From Liolophura sinensis (lineage: Eukaryota > Mollusca > Polyplacophora > Chitonida > Chitonidae), in NCBI RefSeq assembly GCF_032854445.1, contig NC_088302.1, positions 21,029,788 to 21,093,787 on the forward strand: DNA of 64,000 nucleotides, given 5' to 3'. The position numbers and the translations under genes are program-made. This document shows positions 52,701-64,000 of the stretch, piece after piece. Under the pieces are notes generated by a model. The model searched no databases and was not told where the DNA came from. It was given only the letters and a program-made list of their open reading frames with translations. Positions within the stretch are counted from its first letter, which is position 1, and every line of letters begins with the position of its first letter.

Positions 52701-55700
52701 TAGTAAGAACAATTATTCAGTACAATATCTTCCTTTTCTCTTACAGATATTGTCAGATATTGGGGATGGTGTTGAGGGAGTTGGGTTTTCCCTGTGCAGT
52801 GTTACATGCCATGATACCCCAGAGACAAAGGCTGGCAGCTCTCGCTAAATTCAAATCCAATCAAGTCAGAATTTTGATCGCTACAGATGTGGCCAGCAGG
52901 TAATGCAGAATTTTGCACGGGTCCTTAAAAACCTTGAAAGTACTTGAATTTTATTTTGGTAATTCAAGGACTGGAAAGTGCTTGAATTTGACCATTTTTA
53001 TGTGGAGGTCCTTGAAAGTACATAATTTTGTGTGTGTCACGTGAAGAAAGTTATTCGGTGGTAAGAATCTGTGTATCAACTGGCAACAGGCATGCACCTA
53101 AAGCGGCTGCCAGTGGTATGTACATGTTGATGGTTTTGTGCCACTACAGACATCCCCTTCTCCGCCAGAGGAAGCTAAGATCGCCATTTTTTGAAAAAAA
53201 GCATTAGAGATGACAGGCAACTGTCGTTTTAATGAAGAATGGCTGTAGTTCCCAGATTTCAAGGACTGGCTTGTGGGCGACGCCAGCAGTGTCAATCGGG
53301 CATACTGCCGATTGTGTCTCTGAAGAATAGATGTCTCCAGTATGGGCAAGTCTGCCCTGGACTACTCATCTACTCATGACTGGCAGTGGCGCTGTTTACA
53401 AACACGTGCGTTGTGTGGAAATATTTTAAGCTGCGCTTTTTATTCTGACGGACAGTGGAAAATTTATAAGAATCATTGATGGGTTATATGATTATCAGTG
53501 ATGTCTGCACTGATTGAAGGTTATGGCACCAACACAAGGCTGCATACCCGTCGAATGCATGGCTATACCACGCTTACGAAATGACCTGAAAAAGTATTCA
53601 AGCTGCGGCTGTTGTCACAGATTTTATGCGAATTTGGATTTTAAGTACTTGAAAGCACTAGAAAAATACTGGATTTTTTTGGCCGTGAGGCGTGCGATCC
53701 CTGGTAATGGTGTGCTAAAGATTCCTGTGGGTCTGGTTCCAGACTGCTAAGTTTATTGTAATTACCACAGAAAAGAACACTAAAAAATAAAAACAAAGCT
53801 TGCTGCTTTGAGAATAATAATCTGTTTTGCCTATGATAACTTTGGAGCCAGGCCCAGTATTGTTTGGTAGTTAAATTATCATACTTGTATGCAAAGGCTA
53901 TACAAGTTGTGCAGTCTGTGTATTGGACAAGACCCTGTTTAACAAAGTTACATTTGTATCATAGACTAAGTTGCTTGCATTAAACCATGTCTATCTTTGT
54001 TACAATGTCTGTCGTAGATTAAGCTGCTTGTAGCCATGTCTGTCTTGAACTGTGTCACTTGTAACCATGTCTGCCTTAAACTATGTTCCTTGTAACCATG
54101 TCTATCTTATAGTAATTTGCTTGTAACCATGTGTATCTTAGACTAAGTTGCTTGTAACCATGTCTATTGCAAACTAAGTTGCCTGGGAGCAGTGCAGAAA
54201 AAAGGCTCGTATTCTGTACTTGTTTAGGGTTTCCTTATGTATGCATTGTGACAGGGGACTAAACCAATAGCAGTGTAAATATTAGTCTTCCCAGTTGGTG
54301 CAGTTATTTTCCAAGGGCACTTGTTGTTAACTGGCGTGGTGCTCAGCACGGAGAGTTTAAAACAAGGAAACAAGATTGATTTGCTGGGTGTGTATAATGT
54401 GACTCAGTGAATTAAGATGTCATGTGTTTTTGGCATGATACTTCAGTGTTGGGAGCACTTAGGCGGCAATGACTGGCTGTGCCACAAGACGCACACACCT
54501 TATGACTGCTTGTTACCATGTGACTAAAACATTGTAAATTTGACGTCAAACCTAAGTATACATACATGTACATATATAATGTGTGGTATAGGCTGCAGGG
54601 GATGAAGCGATCTTAAGACTAAAGTCATAATTTCATTAATCAATGTTGATTTGTTCCTTTCCCTTATTTTAGCTGAAATTTGTTTTACAATAATTTTACC
54701 AAGAATTTATGTTGTCAAGCAATATTTTGACCTTGTTACGGGAGAAATAACAATTTTAAAGTGATTTTCAATTTTAACTTAAGTATAAGATCACACTGTG
54801 ATCCCTGGGCCAGAACCGTTTTACTATTGAATATACACAGATTACACTTCAATCTGCAGAATAGTGCAAGTAATATTGATCTATGGCATTGCTTTTTTGA
54901 TTTCAGAGGTTTGGATATCCCTATGGTGGACCTGATCATTAACCATAATGTCCCTAACAGACCGAAGGACTACGTTCATCGTGTCGGCAGAACAGCCCGT
55001 GCTGGTAAGGCCCATATCATCAGTTCATGATAATTAAGGAAGGTGCCTTTGAGTTCTGTGATGCCAGGTTTCCTTATGCTTGTTACCTTACATGTGTCAG
55101 AGACAAGGAAAAACTTTAAACCCTCATTTCTGATGCCAGATTAAAGGAGACGAAAACCTACAAACATGACACTGTAGGCTGAAAAGAGCACATTTTTTTC
55201 TATCTGGTGGTGCCTGCTGCATAATTTTGCCTTTTTTCCTTGCCATACACATAAAGCCTGAAAACGCCAAAGCTGGCATAAATCGCTGAGTCCATTGCGT
55301 CCTCCATCTTGAACAGTCTGTAATTTATGCTGGGGTTGTGTTGCCTCTCAGCCAGTGAGAGTCTTTTAAACTGCCGGCTTGTTCAAGTAAACTCAGAACC
55401 TACGTCCAACATTCCAATTTCCCAATCGTCAAGCGGAAAACGAACTGCACTGTTCGCTACCTTCTGCAAAAAAGAGTTCTACCGGAAATCTATGAACAAT
55501 TTGTCAACTTGAGGTACATATTATAATTTTTTTATGTCATGCACCTGCAAGGAAAAGCATGCTCTTTTCGATGGTATTTGATTGATATTTAAATTTCTTC
55601 TCCTTCAAGGAATTTGTAAGGTGTGTTCTTTTTTGGTGACTACCTTTTTTCTTTACTGTAGTTTTCTTTACTGTAGGCGCTATCAATTTATTAGCTAGTC

Positions 55701-58700
55701 TGTACTAAATACAGGCGTTGCCTATGTTCCAAGTGTCAGCGTCCTGTAACAGAGGAAGCAGTTTTAAAGTAACTGTTAGGGATGGTATCTTTAAAACTAG
55801 TGCATGTATTGAGCTTAGGCACGAATGTAGATCCCAGTATTAACACGAGGGGGATGTTCTATCGTTAATTTGCTGTATCTTTATTAATTACCGTAAATTA
55901 CAAAATTCTTGACTTAGTGTATTGTGTATTAGAATTAATGTAAGTGTTAGGGTTGTGTCTCAAAAATTACTGCATGTATTGAGCTGAAGTTTTACACACA
56001 TATAAAGCACTATGACATGACGGGGATGTTCCATCATTGATCCGTATTAGGGTAGCCCTTTAGCTCACTTCACACCACACTTACAGGGCGCTGTGCGCAC
56101 GTGATACACCACAGCGTGCCGTACCTTGAAGCCTGTAATAAGAACACGGACAAATTTGAAATTGGCATTTCTATGCATTACCAATGGCTGTTTCCATTCA
56201 ATATAATTCAAGCCTTATTTATTTTCGCCCCTGATACTTTTTAAAAACATAAAAGATTAGCTCCAGTGTTACTTTCACCGGTGTTGAGTCCCTGCAATTC
56301 ACAATCTGCTGGCCTGACCGCCTGGATCCTCGTACCACAGCTAATATTGCTGAACTTGGGTGTAAAAATTTATAGGCTGTTAACTGCGAAACCGTGCCAA
56401 ATTCTCCATAGGTACTACCATAATTCAGTGGATGTCCAATTCGTGCCAGACAAACTTATGTCATTGACTTGGCCTGTCGCTATGCTGTACATTTTAGTAC
56501 AACTCTGGTTGCCTGTCTTGCAAAATATTTGTTGGAAAACTGTTTTACTTATATTATTTTCAAGGTGCTAATTAAGAAGTGTACATGTAGGGGTAATTAT
56601 AGATTAAGTCACACGATAGCTTCTGGAAAGACATACAGTGGGTAGGCCTAATGCATGGATTTGGCTGTGCTTTGTAGGGCTTTTTAATACATAATCACGG
56701 CAGGTATTCATGACATGACATCATTTCTCCAGGGCTCCACGATCAAAAAGAAAGGCAGAAAGCCCAACTTTAAGGTTTCTTTTTTTTTTTTGAATGGAAC
56801 TAGTTAACATAATAGTTTTTCAAATGCAATGTACAGACTAACATAGTCTGGGGATACCGTATACTGCCAGCAAAAGACAAATTTTGACTGTAACATGGAT
56901 CGAGGTGGTGTACAATGTTAAGCACTCATTGTGTACGATGTTTTGTCTTCTTTGCAGGTCGTGGAGGAATGGCAATAACACTGGTCACCCAGTTTGATAT
57001 CCGGCTTGTCCATGCCATTGAGAGCTTTATCAGTAAGTGTTCCAAATCTGTAGTTCATTTAAATTAAACACTGAGGTCTTTTTGTCAACAATTTCTGATA
57101 TTTACCTTGCCTCAATTTTAAATTAAAAAATGTGGTTGGCCCATTCCGATCAATCAGACAGCAGTAATCTGTATAACCCCAGAATACAGCCGTTTCTGCT
57201 TTTGTACCCGAGACCAGGTTTGTTTGCCTTTTGACTGTGTGTGCCTGGGGTATGAGTGATGCTGCATTGTTTTTCCTCTTGCAGCTTTTACGTGATGCAT
57301 CCCATTGTCTCCAGATGAGAAATTTATTTATTGAGTTACCAAGTAGGTCCAAAAAGAAATGGCTCCAGTGCTTTAGTTTCCACCTGTCTTCCTAAATAAT
57401 TCAAGTTATGTGACATGTGTTTGTTGTCTTTGTTTAAAGCTGTTTGCTTTTAAGTCACCTCCAGGATAATTGAGGTGTGGCTTGAGACCCAGCAATGGAT
57501 AGAGAATTTTCTTCGATTCCCCACTCTAACTGATTGTGGGGCTTTGGTGACAATGAGCTGTCAACAGCTCACTGTTGTGAGCATTGCACAATCTAACTTT
57601 TTTTGTGCATGTCTGTATGTCACAGGTGGGAAAGTTCGTCAGTAACCATATAGCCAAAGGGCGGTGGTTTTACCCTGGGCTCTCAAGTTTCCTCCCCACA
57701 TAAAACTGGGGAATGGGAACTTAAGTATGGCATTGAACAGCAATCAAATAAATACAAAATAATCCTGTAACACATCTTTAACTGTTCATGCTACTATGTT
57801 GACAGAAACCAAATTGACGGAGTATGAGACAGCTGAGAGTGAAGTGATGAAGATTCTATCTGAGGTGGCAGTAGCTAAGAGGGAGGCAGAAATTGTAAGT
57901 TGGATGGTCAGTGGTTGATGAAACAAAGATGTGGAGAAATTAGAGTAATATGAATACTCAGGGCAATGAGTACACTACAGTATTTTGTTTATTGCCTCCA
58001 CCTTTATGTTTTTGTCATCATTTATTTTTCAGTCTGTTTATATGCCAAAAAGATGTCAGTCTATCAATATGAGATATAAATTGCCGCATTGACTGTGATA
58101 AAGCATGAGAGAGGAACTTCAAATTTAGAATGTATGTTGATGTTAAATTAGTCTTATTTAAATTAAGGTCATTTCATTTAAATATTTGGCAACCAGCTCT
58201 AAATTGCGTTAATTTGGAGGATATGTCATACCTTGGAGAGTGTAACTGTTAGAGTATAACTGAGGCTCATGCCTAATGATATATGAATGTAGTGGTCTTG
58301 CTTGTAATTTTAATAAATGAAGACAAAATGATTTCAATTTTTTTTTTTTTTTAAAGAGATTGGATGAGAAGGATTTCGGAGAACAGAAACAGATCAACAA
58401 AAGGAAAAAACTGATATTGGAAGGAGAGGTAAGTTTGAAGAGTGTTTTTAATGTTTTATCTTAGTTTGTCATTTGACATCTTATTGTGAATTACTAGCAT
58501 TACTGAAGCATGCAACTGCTACAGTACGGCCAGATCCTAACTTTTAATCCTTCTCCCATATTGGCCAGACGGTAGGTGTAAGATACGTCGACGATTGGCT
58601 GGCTCTGAGCCAATGAGCTGTCACCATCGGCATATCCTCCGCCCATCATTTCACCAATGATGGTTAGATCATGACACCACGGTCAGCGTAGGAATGTACG

Positions 58701-60620
58701 ACATTGTCGGGTCAGTAATTCTATTTTTAGTTGAGACTGTAAACTGTGATGGCAGTGTGAAGGCCTTTCCAAATCCAATAAATTTGAGGTCCGTAAGGTC
58801 ACAGCGGCATGCTCCTCATGCAGTTCCATAAATTTAGTGAACACTTGTCGAAAATAGGACTCGGTAAGCCTTTCGATTTTCGCTACTCATAGGCATATAG
58901 GTTTAAAGTGAACATAAAGTCTGCTACTATATATACATAGAAAAAAATGATGTAGGGCACAGTTATCACAGAAAAATATGTAAAAAATTCTATAAAGATT
59001 TGAAAGCCAAGAAGATGAAGTTCAGCATTGGGGATATGGCATTGACGGACATTTCACTCCGAGTACCCATGTTGTAAAAGCCCTTATGAACTTGGCCAAT
59101 CATTAGCCCTGAAAACGTCACTTGATAATTGGCTGTCAAGTCAGAAAACCTATTGCCTCTCGATTGCCAATGTGGTTTCTTATAGTTGATAGATATCGGT
59201 GGAATAAATTGAATTTTGCGATTAGTTTATGTGTTAAACTGATGCTTTTTGAACCACACAGTTATGAGCAGGGAACTGATAACGGCTGTCCATGTCACAA
59301 TGGGTACAAGTTTGGCAGGATATTGCAGTAACTTTTCAGGGTGAGCTGGCAAGAAACCCGCCTCCGGAGAGTCAAGAAAAATATTGTTACTTTGCATTAT
59401 TTTTCCTTAACAAAGTCAGATTTATCATGAAAATATCTTCTCAAAATTGGAATGAATGGGTCTGTTATCAATCAGAAAGTCCTGCCATGTTCGGTAAATT
59501 CTCTGAAGTTGGAACAGCCAGCTAGGCCAAACGCTTACACCCATGTGGATGAGGACGAGCAGGACTGCTAAAATATGATGACTCTGTCCATGAACATCGC
59601 CCTGAACGAGCACCAAACTAAGCGAAACATCAGCCCTTTGAACACAGAACAGAGCTGATATTCTTTGGTTGGGTTGGGTTTTTGTTTCTTTCTTCTCATT
59701 GTCACACTGTTTTATACCGATAGTACAGGTGGGCTCCTAGGTATTGTGACGTATCTCTAGATAGCTATAACACGGCAAAACAGTGTCACCAAATGAGTGT
59801 TTAGGTACTGACTATTGTTTGCCATTTATTTTGTTGTTAAAAGGGGGTAGAATATTTAAAATATTTTGAGAACATTTCTGGAATACTACTTTATTAATTA
59901 ATTTAGCTTTAGTGGCTGCATTTGTGTTCACTTTATAATAGGACATGGACACATGCTTGAACTTTTAGCTGTCTAGAATCGAGTAAATGGTAACCTTGTG
60001 TGCTGGATAAGATATGTACATGTTACAGGCTTCCTCTGGGGTTTATCATGGCCTGGCCATCTTACAAAGAGCTCATCAATTTATTGAAGGCGTTCACATG
60101 ATTTGAGACAGCACGTCTACAACCGAATGGCTGTCGTGCCAGAAAAGGGTACCATATTATGATAAAAAAAAAACTGTGATCAAGATACGCAGACAATCCG
60201 TGTATCATCCACGTTTGATCACTGGAAAATCTCGTCACCATCCGGGTAGAGAGGGGAACACGATCAGGGTATGGTCCATGGACCATCAGCATATGGCCCT
60301 GCCACGTTGGGTGTAGGATTTAATTTTAGGATTCGACTGTACTGTCTATGAACCATTCTGATTCTTCTGAAAAATCTTTTATGATTTATGAAACTAAAAT
60401 CACTGAATCTTCAGATCATCGAGATATTATTTTGCATTTTAGTTATTATGTTGACATTAGCCAGGTAATAAATTCTACCTCTCACTTAAAGTCCAGCACA
60501 GTGTATTAACTTTACAACTGTTTTTTATCATTTCAGGATCCAGATGAAGTGGAAAAGCAGCAAAGGAAAAGAAGATTAGAGCGTGGGAAACAAGGGAAAA
60601 AGAAAGCAAAGAGCTCTTGA
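46735..60620 (+). CDS. DDX49: ATP-dependent RNA helicase DDX49 (DEAD-box, Dbp8 family), 12 exons
   Basis: DEAD-box helicase; yeast Dbp8 and human DDX49 act in the nucleolus in small-subunit rRNA processing. Exons: 46735-46879, 47119-47242, 47962-48047, 49175-49296, 50001-50179, 52185-52325, 52747-52899, 54907-55004, 56958-57032, 57806-57894, 58357-58428 and 60537-60620. All are GT-AG with continuous phase. The product is 455 aa against 483 in human. Visible motifs: Q motif GIRKPTPIQ (about 31-39), motif I AKTGSGKT (56-63), [19 protein letters not shown] (162-165), SAT (193-195), IFTNTCK, ATDVASRGLDIP, and motif [12 protein letters not shown] (341-350). The C-terminus is a basic tail ending in KKKAKSS. 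The start ATG gives an N-terminus of normal length. Introns 5 and 7 hold small tandem repeats and intron 7 also holds a hAT-like relic. The sphingomyelinase gene diverges 3.4 kb upstream. Confidence 0.97.
48085..48268 (+). mobile_element. SINE family 1, 5' truncated
   Basis: TACGTGGGAAGGTCTACAAA, CCTGCAGATGGTC and a diverged tail, in DDX49 intron 3. Confidence 0.88.
49071..49130. repeat. 20-bp tandem repeat, three copies
   Basis: GTTGGTTAACGATGACCTCG three times in DDX49 intron 3, 45 bp upstream of exon 4. Confidence 0.9.
49725..49895 (+). mobile_element. SINE-like repeat, family 2, 3' half
   Basis: TGTGACTGAAAAATTGTTGA, then an AC-rich tail, in DDX49 intron 4. Confidence 0.82.
51845..51985. 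repeat. 32-bp tandem repeat, four copies
   Basis: TTCTCACTGTTGG recurs every 32 bp in DDX49 intron 5. Confidence 0.88.
52408..52487 (-). mobile_element. SINE family 1, 3' fragment
   Basis: (TTTA)n, then TTGATTGGCGTTTAAAGCCG, in DDX49 intron 6. Confidence 0.85.
52912..53707 (+). mobile_element. Degenerate hAT-like DNA transposon with BED-finger coding relic
   Basis: The left side has CCTTGAAAGTACTTGAATTT and the right side has the inverted counterpart (AAGTACTTGAAAGCACTAG) ending GCGATCCCTGG. Inside, about 53215-53400, one plus frame reads FNEEWL, stop, [18 protein letters not shown], stop, [10 protein letters not shown]. This resembles the N-terminal zinc-finger region of hAT-type transposases and their domesticated relatives. 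At least two stops interrupt it, so it is not functional. It lies in DDX49 intron 7. Confidence 0.65.
53955..54190. repeat. Degenerate tandem repeat around TTGCTTGTAACCATGTCT
   Basis: Seven or so diverged copies of a unit of roughly 30-40 bp in DDX49 intron 7. Confidence 0.8.
54310..54570 (+). mobile_element. SINE-like repeat, family 2
   Basis: GGCATGATACTTCAGTG, TGCCACAAGACGCACAC, and the tail TTTGACGTCAAACC with (CATA)n, in DDX49 intron 7. Confidence 0.8.
57460..57750 (+). mobile_element. SINE family 3, diverged
   Basis: Shares AGTTCGTCAGTAAC, GGGCGGTGGTTTTACCC and the tail CAGCAATCAAATAAATA with the copies at 61.7 kb and 39.3 kb. It lies in DDX49 intron 9. Confidence 0.7.
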
Positions 60621-60872
60621 TGTTGAGAACGAATATATTGTACCTGTGTCACTGCAGAGAAATGCCTGTGTTGGCCGTTTGGGTTCACCAATCCAGCAAT
60701 CAGACTCTCCCTCTAGTCTGGTAACAGGGTTAAAAATCCCCTGGCTACACGTGTGAATAATATCCTCAGTTTTGACTTTTCTCTCTACTTTATGAGTTTA
60801 CTCCAGCCATAAACTCCAGTTTACTCCAGAGATCAGTGTGACTGGAGTTATAGGACTGAAAAATTCTTGAGC

Positions 60873-60878
60873 AATAAA
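60873..60878 (+). promoter_or_regulatory. Candidate poly(A) signal, DDX49
   Basis: AATAAATAAATAAA 250 bp after the stop. The preceding AAAATTCTTGAGCA looks like a SINE family 1 tail, so the signal may be SINE-derived. Confidence 0.4.
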
Positions 60879-61739
60879 TAAATAAACCTGTAGCAGGATA
60901 TTCTTCATGATTATTTATCTAAGTATGATTTATTTAAGTTCATAGTACATAACTGTCATTATCATTTTTCACATTAAAGAGGCAGATACCCACTTTATCC
61001 AATATCTGAACTATCGCTATATGCTATGTTCATCCCTTGTAGGCCTATGGATTAGATTTTTTGTGTGTAATTAGGCAAAGACAGATGTATTCATTGCTGA
61101 TATGTATATGAAATAAAAAAAGATATAAGCCAGAAGTAATTTATGATTTTTTTGTTTTTTTTGTTTGTGTTTTCCTTTACTGCTTTACCAGAATTTGTAT
61201 TTCTTTTTCCTAAATTGAATAGTGCTGAGAACTTAAGATGATGTAGGCCACTTGAGTGTCATGTTGGTGTCTTGTGCTTAGCATTTTAATGCAACAGCAC
61301 TTGACATTAAGATCATCATCTTTACAAGAAGATAGAGTAATGATTAGACCAAACTTTTGTTGAACATGAAGCTAAACATTAAGCAAGGGAGTTGCAAGGT
61401 TTGCAATTTTCTGGTCATAAGTCCTTACCTTACTTGGGATGGAACTGGTGCTTTGAATTAGTGAGGCAGCATGCTTGAAATGGAGCTATCACTTTAGATA
61501 CATACTTGATCTATACACCATTGCGATATGACAAGTCCTCAGACTGCTAAGCTATTCATACACACGTGGAAAAATGAAAACCAGTTTCTGTCAAAAGTGT
61601 AAAAATACCAAACATTTTAACTGATCAAATCAGAATTTGAACATTAACCCTGTAGATGAGAGTATTACAATGGTGATAATATTGATTCCAGCCGTAACAC
61701 TGTAAAAAAAAAAATGGATAAACTTTAGTCACATTGGGG

Positions 61740-62095
61740 ATGTGTGGTAGCTCAGCAAGAAAGGTGCACAACTCCCTAACCACAAGATGCAGGTTCAGTC
61801 CTGGCATTGGACATGGAATGTGTAGATTCCCCAATTCTTACTGTTCACTAGAGCCCTCGTGACAGTTAACACTATACTTATGCAATGCTCATAGAAGCAT
61901 TTGTGCAGCCTTACATTCATTGAAGATCACTTCTGTTCTATCAACATGACGCACAAGTCACAAGTTTGAAAATTTACACGTAACTCACCAAAAGTGGGTG
62001 GTTTAGGCTACCTTGGATGCCCTGGTTTCCTCTTCCGATATAACTGATCCATCATATAAGCAAAAAATTATTGAATTCCTTTAAACAACAACTTC
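61740..62095 (+). mobile_element. tRNA-derived SINE, family 3
   Basis: The head has the A box TGGTAGCTCAGCAAGAAAGG and the B box GGTTCAGTCCTGG with tRNA spacing, followed by a unique body and the tail AAAAATTATTGAATTCC. Confidence 0.8.
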
Positions 62096-63119
62096 AAGAA
62101 ATCATGACACTGTGGACCCTTCTTGAGGCTATCATACTTCCATGTGCACTCTACCAGTTAAACTAGAGGTTTTACTTTTCTGCTGTTGGATGAGACCCAG
62201 TGGTTTTCTGCTAGCACTGCCAGCATTCTTTCATCTAAAATTGACATACTCTGAAGTGTAACTATGCTTGGGGGAAAAAACAAAAACACTTCAAGTAAGA
62301 AATACATGTATCTGAAGACAAAGGCATATGTTTGGTCAAAGGCATGTCAGTCCATGCTTGATGCCTTGCAATAGCATCATGATACTGACACTGGACAGGA
62401 CATCCATTAGTACACCCAACAGAATAAGCTACACTAGTCAAAAAAGCCCTAGCATACAGAAAGCAACTAGGCTTGTTTATGAAAGATGCCAAGCATTAAA
62501 ATTTATTCAATTTTTGGTAAAGAAATCTTTTGTGATATGTGTAATCAACATTATCCCAGTGGCAATTAATTTCTTCAATTTTTGATTCAAATTTCTATCA
62601 TTACTGTTTACAGTGCAGTAGACCAATGATACCAGTAACATATCTAATGTACACATTTTATCCTGGGTATATTTTGTGTGGGGAGTCCACTCAATGACCT
62701 TGAAATCATCGTAGTGCAATCCGGTAAAGGAAACTGAGATCTGTCAGATCTCTGTACGTGTTTTCATGGCCATGGGATGATGCTTTACAAGTCACGATGA
62801 GGAACAGGAGTAATTCGGGGGTTCGACTGGACTACTACCAGCGCCTTCTCCATCGAACTATTCTCAAACATCAGGCATGTTGAGTTTGTGCAGCAGCGCC
62901 CTTTACGCATGGTGTTGTTGTTGTACAGTTTGTAGCAGACGGCAGGATTTCGTGCCTGGTGGTTTCGCTCTCTAATATTCTTTTAATCAACATAGTCGTA
63001 GCATGCAACCAAAATTTCACTTCTTTTACTCTATACATGTGTATCCCCACATTACAAGCCATTTGAGATAGTGCATTTCTATTATTGTGTCTCCTATATG
63101 ATTTATCCTATATTTACAC

Positions 63120-63235
63120 TTGCAACCTGCGGATGGTCGTGGGTTTCCCCCGGTTTCCTCCCACCATAATGCTGGGCGCTGTCGTATAAGTGAAATATTC
63201 TTGATCAAAATGTTAATGAAATAAAGAAAATAAAT
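63120..63235 (+). mobile_element. SINE family 1, 3' half
   Basis: CAACCTGCGGATGGTCGTGG to TATAAGTGAAATATTCTTGA and an A-rich tail. Confidence 0.92.
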
Positions 63236-64000
63236 ATATGTACACTTTGGCTAGTTAAGCTCTGAGGCCATGTTTCCAATTTAGCCTCCACATTAACTAT
63301 GTTAACTGCCCAGATTCATTACATAAAATAACCTGGAACTTGGTTCTGCCGTTTGTACAATCAGAAGGGTTGGTGTACTCCTCAAAAACAGGTTTCCTCT
63401 AATCATCACGTAAATGCTGATTTCACATCACCTCATAATCACAGATTAATAAATGCCACACCATCACAAATTCAAGACGGCGGACATATGGGCATTTGTA
63501 GTTTTACTCACTCTAATGTGCTTACTCGCTCACACGCTCACACACAATGAAAACATTGTCAGAATAGCATTTGAGTTAATATAACACTCTACTTCACGTC
63601 TAAATATGTCCGAAACCAGGTTGTGTCGACCATAACAATTTATATACATGTGTGCTGTGCACATTCTTCCGTTGTCTTAAATACTGCAATTTCTGGTCAT
63701 TATCAGCTGTACTTCCCTGAATATCGTCCAGTGTTGTTCATTTCCCTATACCCTCCCATGTTCACGTCATCGTCTGTTTGCCGCTGCCTCATCTGAATGA
63801 AGTGCTCGGATGTCCGCTGTCTCAAAGACTAGAAATGCAACCAATGCATCTAGTCAGACATCATCTGAACTTGGCCATCTTATTATTATTTTGCTGGGGG
63901 ACTACCGTATACGTTATCTGTCCCCCTTTTAATGGTATATTGGTCTGTATCTTGGTTTTAATCCGCTTGTTTCTTGAGTTTATATTTTTCTGGATTATGT

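Larger units (their letters stand above)
60880..64000. other. Region downstream of DDX49
   Basis: Two SINEs (61740 and 63120). A more GC-rich stretch at 62740-62960 has a 46-codon minus-strand frame starting at a CACCATG context. No gene recognised. Confidence 0.5.

Noticed and set aside
62744-62915. 46-codon minus-strand frame starting MRKGRCC
   Set aside because: CACCATG start context, but no continuation, no recognisable domain and no clear donor.

Overview
The window is animal nuclear DNA. It has intron-split genes with GT-AG junctions, long AT-rich introns, many minisatellites and many tRNA-derived SINE copies. The protein set (metazoan beta-tubulin, acid sphingomyelinase, DDX49, a Cys-loop-less pentameric channel) and the repeat style suggest a marine lophotrochozoan, probably a mollusc or brachiopod. 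The species cannot be fixed from sequence alone.

Layout. (1) 1.4-5.4 kb and 10.4-12.7 kb (+): two tandem beta-tubulin genes with the same four-exon structure and related promoters. The first is intact (446 aa). The second carries two +1 shifts in exon 3 and a 21-bp tandem duplication that adds an in-frame stop in exon 4. (2) 31.6-16.1 kb (-): a nine-exon gene for a pentameric ligand-gated ion channel subunit, reconstructed here, about 515 aa. It lacks the Cys-loop cysteines and all eight of its introns are phase 0. (3) 43.4-33.7 kb (-): a 13-exon acid sphingomyelinase gene of about 609 aa with signal peptide, saposin B domain and metallophosphoesterase domain. It has a one-base deletion in exon 11. 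(4) 46.7-60.6 kb (+): a 12-exon gene for the DEAD-box RNA helicase DDX49 (455 aa). The sphingomyelinase and DDX49 genes are divergent across a 3.4-kb spacer. The remaining sequence is intron and intergenic DNA with repeats.

The most unusual feature is a perfectly phased array of 29 units of 36 bp (18757-19800). It lies in the channel-gene intron between the M2 and M3 exons. Read on the gene strand, the unit resembles the exon-intron junction just upstream. Most units carry a good 5' splice site (GTAAGC), and each also has an acceptor-like CCCAG 15 nt before it. The array therefore looks like an expanded field of decoy donors or 15-nt phase-0 microexons, and it is open in the frame of the upstream exon.

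The four gene products do not form one pathway. They are a cytoskeletal protein, a membrane channel, a lysosomal or secreted lipid hydrolase and a nucleolar helicase. All exon boundaries were derived by eye from homology, splice consensus and phase continuity, with no transcript data.
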